Assembly (NCBI GenBank): GCA_005798555.1
Contig: SYJA01000047.1
Coordinates: forward strand, 1-40,527
DNA: 40,527 bases
From: Actinomycetota bacterium
GTDB taxonomy: Bacteria; Actinomycetota; Actinomycetes; S36-B12
Reading direction: 5' to 3'
Made by a program: the position numbers and the translations under genes
The notes under the pieces: model-generated
Database searches by the model: none
What the model saw: the letters and a program-made list of their open reading frames with translations, nothing else
What the model was told of the DNA's origin: nothing
Part shown: piece by piece, positions 37,020 through 40,527 of the stretch
Layout: each line of letters opens with the position of its first letter
Position numbering within the stretch: the first letter of the stretch is position 1

Positions 37020-37964
37020 ATGACCGCATTGATCGACAATGTCTCCGAGCAGCGACTTCTGATGGATTTGGAGCCGGTGGTTGAGGTCGAACTCAACCGC
37101 CACTTGGCTTCCGCGAAGGAGTGGTTTCCGCATGAGTACATCCCATGGAATCTCGGCGAAGACTTCGCCGGCCCGCTAGCCGGAAAACAGTGGAGCCCGC
37201 AGGAGCAACGCTTTAGTGAAGTTGCGCGAACGAGTTTGATCATCAACTTGCTAACCGAGGACAACCTGCCCAGCTACCACCATGAGATCGCCACCTTCTT
37301 AGGCCTTGATGGCCCATGGGGGCATTGGGTCGGGCGCTGGACAGCAGAAGAGGGCCGCCATGGCATGGCTATCCGTGACTACCTCCTAGTTACCCGCGCC
37401 GTTGACCCGGTAGCCCTCGAGCGCGCGCGAATGGTCCACATGACCGAAGGGTTCAAGGCAATTCACCCGGGGGTGCTGGCCGGGCTGTCATACGTCTCCT
37501 TCCAGGAACTTGCTACCCGGGTGTCCCATCGCAATACCGGCACCGCAACCGGTGACCCGATTGCCGAGCAGTTGTTGGCGCGGATCGCACTTGATGAGAA
37601 CCTGCACATGATCTTTTACCGAAACCTGATGTCTGCGGCATTCGACATCACCCCGGATGCCACCATGCGAGCGGTCACTGAAAGTGTCCGAGACTTCGCA
37701 ATGCCCGGAAACGGTATTGAGGGCTTCACCCGTAAGGCGGTGGAGATTGCGGTCGCCGGGATTTATGACCTACGCCAGCACAAGGATGAGGTGCTAATGC
37801 CGGTTCTGCGTAAGTGGCGGGTCTTCGAACGTAGTGATTTCGGCCCGGCGGGGGAGGCGGCGCGCCTGGAACTGTCAGGGTTTTTGGAGACGATGGAAGC
37901 CTCGGCTACCCGCTTTGAGGACAAGCGCGAGGTTTTAAGAGCCCGCCTCGCAGTGAAGGACTAG
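37020..37964 (+). CDS. Acyl-ACP desaturase (ferritin-like diiron)
   Basis: Soluble delta-9-type fatty acid desaturase, 314 residues, introducing a double bond into acyl-ACP using O2 and ferredoxin electrons. Diiron ligands are visible in LLTEDNLPSYHHEI (Glu80 and the following Glu/His), WTAEEGRHGMAIRDYL near residue 108-114, and ALDENLHMIFYR near 191. It corresponds to the DesA1/DesA2-type proteins of mycobacteria. The ATG at 37020 has AAGG 9 nt upstream. It is divergent from the interrupted gene. FprA could supply electrons via a ferredoxin, by inference only. Confidence 0.92.
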   Translation: MTALIDNVSEQRLLMDLEPVVEVELNRHLASAKEWFPHEYIPWNLGEDFAGPLAGKQWSPQEQRFSEVARTSLIINLLTEDNLPSYHHEIATFLGLDGPWGHWVGRWTAEEGRHGMAIRDYLLVTRAVDPVALERARMVHMTEGFKAIHPGVLAGLSYVSFQELATRVSHRNTGTATGDPIAEQLLARIALDENLHMIFYRNLMSAAFDITPDATMRAVTESVRDFAMPGNGIEGFTRKAVEIAVAGIYDLRQHKDEVLMPVLRKWRVFERSDFGPAGEAARLELSGFLETMEASATRFEDKREVLRARLAVKD

Positions 37965-38017
37965 TCCCCTTTGCACTGCCCTGTTGTGCGCCACCTCCGA
38001 GGTGAGAGGCATGTCAC

Positions 38018-38023
38018 TAGGCT
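38018..38023 (+). promoter_or_regulatory. Predicted -10 box upstream of peptide B
   Basis: TAGGCT ends 6 nt before an ATG at 38030, the same geometry as other genes in this window. A transcript from here would carry peptide B behind a 180-nt leader. Confidence 0.45.
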
Positions 38024-38029
38024 AATTGC

Positions 38030-38146
38030 ATGGCGGCCCCGACATCGGCGCCGGCCACGGGATATCAGCTTGTTAGCCGGGTCCCGCGTGTGGTTATCGG
38101 CCCGCTCGCGTTTTGCTATTGCGATTTGGCGGGTTTGATGTTGTAA
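38030..38146 (+). CDS. Possible 38-residue leader ORF upstream of peptide B
   Basis: A short frame, MAAPTSAPATGYQLVSRV then PRVVIGPLAFCYCDLAGLML, starts at an ATG placed 6 nt behind TAGGCT. It ends just before an A-run and a hairpin (38153-38170), which is followed by the ribosome site and ATG of peptide B. It could be a leader peptide that regulates peptide B or merely chance. It is not similar in protein to the short frame upstream of peptide A. A CACCTC-C-GAGGTG dyad lies at 37991-38003, just before the promoter. Confidence 0.3.
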   Translation: MAAPTSAPATGYQLVSRVPRVVIGPLAFCYCDLAGLML

Positions 38147-38152
38147 TAAAAA

Positions 38153-38170
38153 AGCGGTGATGGCGCCGCT
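38153..38170. terminator. Hairpin in the peptide B leader; terminator-like on the minus strand
   Basis: AGCGG and CCGCT pair around 8 bases. Read on the minus strand the stem is followed at once by TTTTTTATTA, the form of an intrinsic terminator for antisense transcription. Read on the plus strand it lies in the leader between the short ORF and the peptide B ribosome site. Confidence 0.35.
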
Positions 38171-38209
38171 AGCCTTTCCACAATTGCTGACGCAAAGGAC
38201 GTTAATCTG

Positions 38210-38392
38210 ATGCCAAATATTGATATTGCTACCCCAGCAAGTTCCGCGCCAACCGATCGGCTCGCCCTCGGTGTTGGTTGGGTACGCCCCGGTGCGGGTG
38301 GTATCGGCGGTACCCTAAACCCCGGCTCCGCTGAGACCGGTTTAAAGTGGTTTCACTTTGTGTGCGGGTGCTTTGAGGGTAACGATGAGTAG
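38210..38392 (+). CDS. Small peptide B, paralogue of peptide A, unknown family
   Basis: A 60-residue frame starting MPNIDIATPASSAPTDRLALG and ending CGCFEGNDE. It shares with peptide A the blocks DRLALG, WVRPGAG, IGGTL, TGL and CFEGN[D/E]E, but has a longer aromatic and Cys-rich centre (KWFHFVCGC). There is no signal peptide or membrane helix. AAAGGAC lies about 9 nt before the ATG. A hairpin shared with peptide A (38400-38417) starts 7 nt after the TAG, and a strong terminator follows. The centre contains AAAGTG/CACTTT arms at DNA level. Function is unknown; it could be a precursor of a processed or signalling peptide, or a small structural protein. Confidence 0.78.
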   Translation: MPNIDIATPASSAPTDRLALGVGWVRPGAGGIGGTLNPGSAETGLKWFHFVCGCFEGNDE

Positions 38393-38399
38393 CACCCTT

Positions 38400-38417
38400 C
38401 CCCGCCGCTAGGTGGGG
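38400..38417 (+). terminator. Hairpin after peptide B (shared with peptide A)
   Basis: CCCCGCC pairs with GGTGGGG around a GCTA loop, then TGTT. It has the same position and sequence type as the hairpin after peptide A. Confidence 0.5.
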
Positions 38418-38432
38418 TGTTGATATCTCGTG

Positions 38433-38466
38433 ACCGACCCCAGGCCGCTATTGGTCTGGGGTCGGT
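38433..38466 (+). terminator. Strong stem-loop, probable terminator after peptide B
   Basis: ACCGACCCCAG and CTGGGGTCGGT form a perfect 11-bp stem, extendable by three pairs (GCC with GGT) to a 6-base loop. Only a short TTGGT follows, as is common for actinobacterial terminators. It separates peptide B from the ABM gene. Confidence 0.7.
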
Positions 38467-38521
38467 TGGTATCTGAGCACCATGGCCACTGAGGCGAGCG
38501 GTATCTAACTACGCTAAATGC

Positions 38522-38842
38522 ATGGAGGCCCGGACGCCGTATACAGCAGTGATATTCACCTCGACACGTACCGAGCACCATGATTTGGAATATGCCTATT
38601 GGTCAGATCAGATGACCACGCTCGTTCGCGAGCAACCCGGGTACCTTGGTCATACGAGCGTGCGAGATCCAGTAACTCGCGAGGGCATCACGGTGTCGTA
38701 TTTCACCGATGACGAGGCCGCTGCCGCCTGGAAGCGGGTAGCCCAGCACGAAATTGCTCAGCAAATGGGTCGTGAGGTGTTCTATTCCGAGTACCGCGTT
38801 GAAGTCACCACGGTATTTCGAACATACCGTGCCAAGATCTAG
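38522..38842 (+). CDS. Antibiotic biosynthesis monooxygenase (ABM) domain protein
   Basis: A 106-residue single-domain protein of the ABM dimeric alpha-beta barrel fold. YTAVIFTSTRTEHHDLEYAYWSDQM, EQPGYLGHTSVRDP, ITVSYFTDDEAAAAWKRVAQHEIAQQMGREVFYSEYRVEVTTV is the pattern of the common ABM-like proteins. Members include cofactor-free quinol monooxygenases and heme-degrading enzymes, but many have no known role. TACGCT lies 6 nt before the ATG, so it is probably leaderless. It starts a unit with the next two genes. Confidence 0.85.
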   Translation: MEARTPYTAVIFTSTRTEHHDLEYAYWSDQMTTLVREQPGYLGHTSVRDPVTREGITVSYFTDDEAAAAWKRVAQHEIAQQMGREVFYSEYRVEVTTVFRTYRAKI

Positions 38843-38844
38843 CC

Positions 38845-39105
38845 ATGACAACAAACGGGCCCGATGCGATGGATGGCAACACCGCGAGCACTGAACTAGC
38901 CGAGTCATCGGTCCCTTGGTCGGCCCGGTCACCGCAGCGATGGATATTCGCGATAGCCGCCGTCGCACTCACCGTAGCCATCGTCATTGCAGCACTGGGT
39001 TCAATACGAGCCGGTGAGGGCTCCGTGGTGCCGTTCTTGATGCTGCTGGTCGGTCCGGTTCTCGGTGGTTTCTACTTTTGGTACTTCGCGATTAGAAGGT
39101 GGTGA
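38845..39105 (+). CDS. Small two-helix membrane protein
   Basis: 86 residues: a hydrophilic N-terminus of about 30 residues, then helices WIFAIAAVALTVAIVIAALGSI and VVPFLMLLVGPVLGGFYFWYFAI, ending in RRW. I do not recognise a family. The ATG is 2 nt after the ABM stop and its TGA overlaps the GTG of the transporter gene, so all three are likely co-translated. It might be an accessory subunit of the transporter, but this is a guess from position. Confidence 0.7.
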   Translation: MTTNGPDAMDGNTASTELAESSVPWSARSPQRWIFAIAAVALTVAIVIAALGSIRAGEGSVVPFLMLLVGPVLGGFYFWYFAIRRW

Positions 39106-40527
39106 CGGCAACGAACGTCAATGCCAGCGATGCACCGGCGCGGGCCGGCATCATTCTCCTCACCCTGATCGCTGGCGCCGTAGTGGCCAATGTCAATACT
39201 TCGATCTCTAATGTGGCCCTGCCAGCAATTGGCAAGGCACTAACCGCAACCGACACCCAACTCACTGGTATCACCGACGCCTATCAACTCGGTATCGCTT
39301 CGACGGTTCTGTATCTCGGGGCGGTTGGCGATCGACATGGTCGGCGCAAACTGCTGCTGATTGGTGCAGCACTGTGTGTTCCCTTTTCGATTCTCTCGGC
39401 CCTTGCCCCGTCGCCAGAGGCACTCATAATCGCGCAGATTGCCGTCGGGGTCGCCTGCGGGATGCTGTACCCGACGACTTTGTCGTTGATCACTTCGCTC
39501 TGGCAGGGCACTAGCAAGACAAAGGCGATGGCGCTGTGGACCGGGATCGGAACTGGCACTTCAGTACTCGGCCCGATAATCGGTGGCTGGATGCTTGGGG
39601 AGTTTTGGTGGGGATCGGTCTTCTTGATCACGGTACCGATCGCGGTGGCCGTACTTAGCCTAGGGTTTTTTGTCCTTCCCAAGAGGGCGGGCGAGTCGTC
39701 AACCCAGGTTGACCATGCGGGTGGCGGTTTGAGCGTTGTCATGATCGCCGCATTTGTTCTCGGAATCATCTTGTTGCCGCAGGGTTTCACCCCGGTGGTC
39801 GGAGTGCTCTTCGCCGCGGCCTTGGTCGCGGGCGCAATCTTCGCTCGGCGTGAACGCCGCGCGATCAACCCACTATTTGATTTAAGGGCGGCTGCCGTAC
39901 CAACTTTTTGGGTGGCATTCGTTGCTGGGTTAATCGCCTTCGGGGCGCTGATTGGTGCACTCTTCATCGGTCAGCAATTCACGCAAAATGTACTCGGCCA
40001 GTCGGCACTGACCGCGGTGCTACTAACCCTTGGCCTGGCCGTCACCTTGATCCCTGCGTCGATTCTCTCGGGGCGCATGATCACCGCGCGTGGCACGCGA
40101 GCCCCATTCGCACTGGGCCTGGCTTGCGTCGCTGTTGGCTTCGTTGAGATTTTCTTCCTTTGGTACCCGGGTACGTCCTTGGCTTGGGTGTTAATCGCCT
40201 ACTTGATCATTGGGTCCGGAATCGGCTTCGCATCGACCGCCGCGATGCGTTCACTTAGTTTGTCGCTCCCGATCAGCAAGGCGGGCATGAGTTCGGGGTC
40301 TGCGGACTTGACCAAGGACTTAGGCGGCGCGGTGTTTCAGGCCCTGCTCGGCACCATTTTGGCAATTGGCTACAGCAGTTACCTGACAAAGGGCATGAGC
40401 AAGCTTCCGACATCAACTCTAGGTGAACTTGGAGCACAAGGTCAGCAGGAGATTGTCTCGTCCTATGAGGAGGCGGAGGGAGTCGCTGCCACCTTGCCGA
40501 CAGGTGATGCGACCGCACTCATCACCG
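39102..40527 (+). CDS. MFS exporter, DHA2 (14-helix, EmrB/QacA-type) family, 3' end missing
   Basis: An open frame from the GTG at 39102 runs about 475 codons off the window edge. It begins IILLTLIAGAVVANVNTSISNVALPAIGKAL, the NTSISNVALP segment corresponding to the DHA2 motif D(V/I)xxVNVALP with Asn for the usual Asp. The loop 2-3 motif is GAVGDRHGRRKLLLIG, followed by GVACGMLYPTTLSLI and GTGTSVLGPIIGGWMLG, the proline-glycine motif C of antiporters. Family members export drugs or other amphipathic molecules using the proton gradient. It is coupled to the small membrane protein and the ABM gene. Confidence 0.88.
   Translation, partial: MTATNVNASDAPARAGIILLTLIAGAVVANVNTSISNVALPAIGKALTATDTQLTGITDAYQLGIASTVLYLGAVGDRHGRRKLLLIGAALCVPFSILSALAPSPEALIIAQIAVGVACGMLYPTTLSLITSLWQGTSKTKAMALWTGIGTGTSVLGPIIGGWMLGEFWWGSVFLITVPIAVAVLSLGFFVLPKRAGESSTQVDHAGGGLSVVMIAAFVLGIILLPQGFTPVVGVLFAAALVAGAIFARRERRAINPLFDLRAAAVPTFWVAFVAGLIAFGALIGALFIGQQFTQNVLGQSALTAVLLTLGLAVTLIPASILSGRMITARGTRAPFALGLACVAVGFVEIFFLWYPGTSLAWVLIAYLIIGSGIGFASTAAMRSLSLSLPISKAGMSSGSADLTKDLGGAVFQALLGTILAIGYSSYLTKGMSKLPTSTLGELGAQGQQEIVSSYEEAEGVAATLPTGDATALIT

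Noticed and set aside
36728-37264. 178-residue minus-strand frame extending upstream of the TAG-interrupted gene
   Set aside because: The part before 36895 lies antisense to the start of the acyl-ACP desaturase and is Ser/Arg-rich shadow sequence; the strong ribosome site is at 36895.
39284-39967. 227-residue minus-strand frame
   Set aside because: Antisense to the DHA2 exporter; composition (Lys/Pro/Ser/Thr-rich) is typical of a reverse-frame shadow.
1-40527. CRISPR arrays, insertion sequences, prophage or attachment sites
   Set aside because: No regularly spaced repeats, transposase or integrase genes, or terminal inverted repeats were seen; gene order looks like undisturbed core chromosome.

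Overview
The window is chromosomal DNA from an actinobacterium. Gene content and order match the conserved actinobacterial segment that in Mycobacterium tuberculosis runs from the hemE/rnd/dxs area to sigA: suhB-like, DUF4193, DUF3093, dut, DUF3710, OB-fold, DUF3159, ceoC, ceoB, KimA-like permease, TRAM methyltransferase, then dxs, rnd and DUF3000. That comparison is from memory, not from a search. The presence of parE and parC next to the principal sigma factor, sepH, DUF7455 and DUF5998 also points to Actinobacteria. Spacing is compact, with many ATGA/GTGA start-stop overlaps. Many genes seem to be leaderless, with a TANNNT box 6-8 nt before the start codon. A free-living, somewhat streamlined aquatic actinobacterium is possible, but that is inference.

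Layout. 1-12.2 kb: end of the principal sigma factor; DUF7455; topoisomerase IV subunits parE and parC flanking fprA (ferredoxin reductase) and a sucrase/ferredoxin-like protein; a pseudouridine catabolic pair psuG-psuK; DUF5998; a type I phosphodiesterase; thymidine kinase. 12.2-12.85 kb: a gene-poor stretch holding a small peptide gene (peptide A) on the minus strand. 12.85-25 kb: sepH, an MFS transporter, inositol monophosphatase, gamma-carbonic anhydrase, several actinobacterial DUF proteins, dut, and a potassium module (two TrkA/RCK proteins divergent from a KimA-like symporter) followed by an RNA uridine methyltransferase. 25-35.4 kb: aconitase behind a perfect dyad, a small conserved protein, dxs (isoprenoid MEP pathway), the fatty-acid beta-oxidation pair fadA-fadB, RNase D and DUF3000. 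35.4-40.5 kb: msrB, a Nudix-like DUF4916 protein, a gene interrupted by one in-frame TAG, an acyl-ACP desaturase, a second small peptide gene (peptide B), then an ABM-domain protein, a small membrane protein and a DHA2-type MFS exporter running off the end.

The most unusual content is a pair of paralogous 54- and 60-residue peptides (A at 12508-12672 minus, B at 38210-38392 plus). They lie 26 kb apart in two gene-poor gaps. They share the blocks DRLALG, WVRPGAG, IGGTL and TGL and a CFEGN[D/E]E tail, with a variable centre, and also share a downstream CCCC/GGGG hairpin and an upstream GCTATTGC element. Differences are largely synonymous, so they look like real, selected genes of a small-peptide family I do not recognise. 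No modifying enzyme is encoded beside them. Second in interest is the TAG-interrupted gene at 36503-36895.
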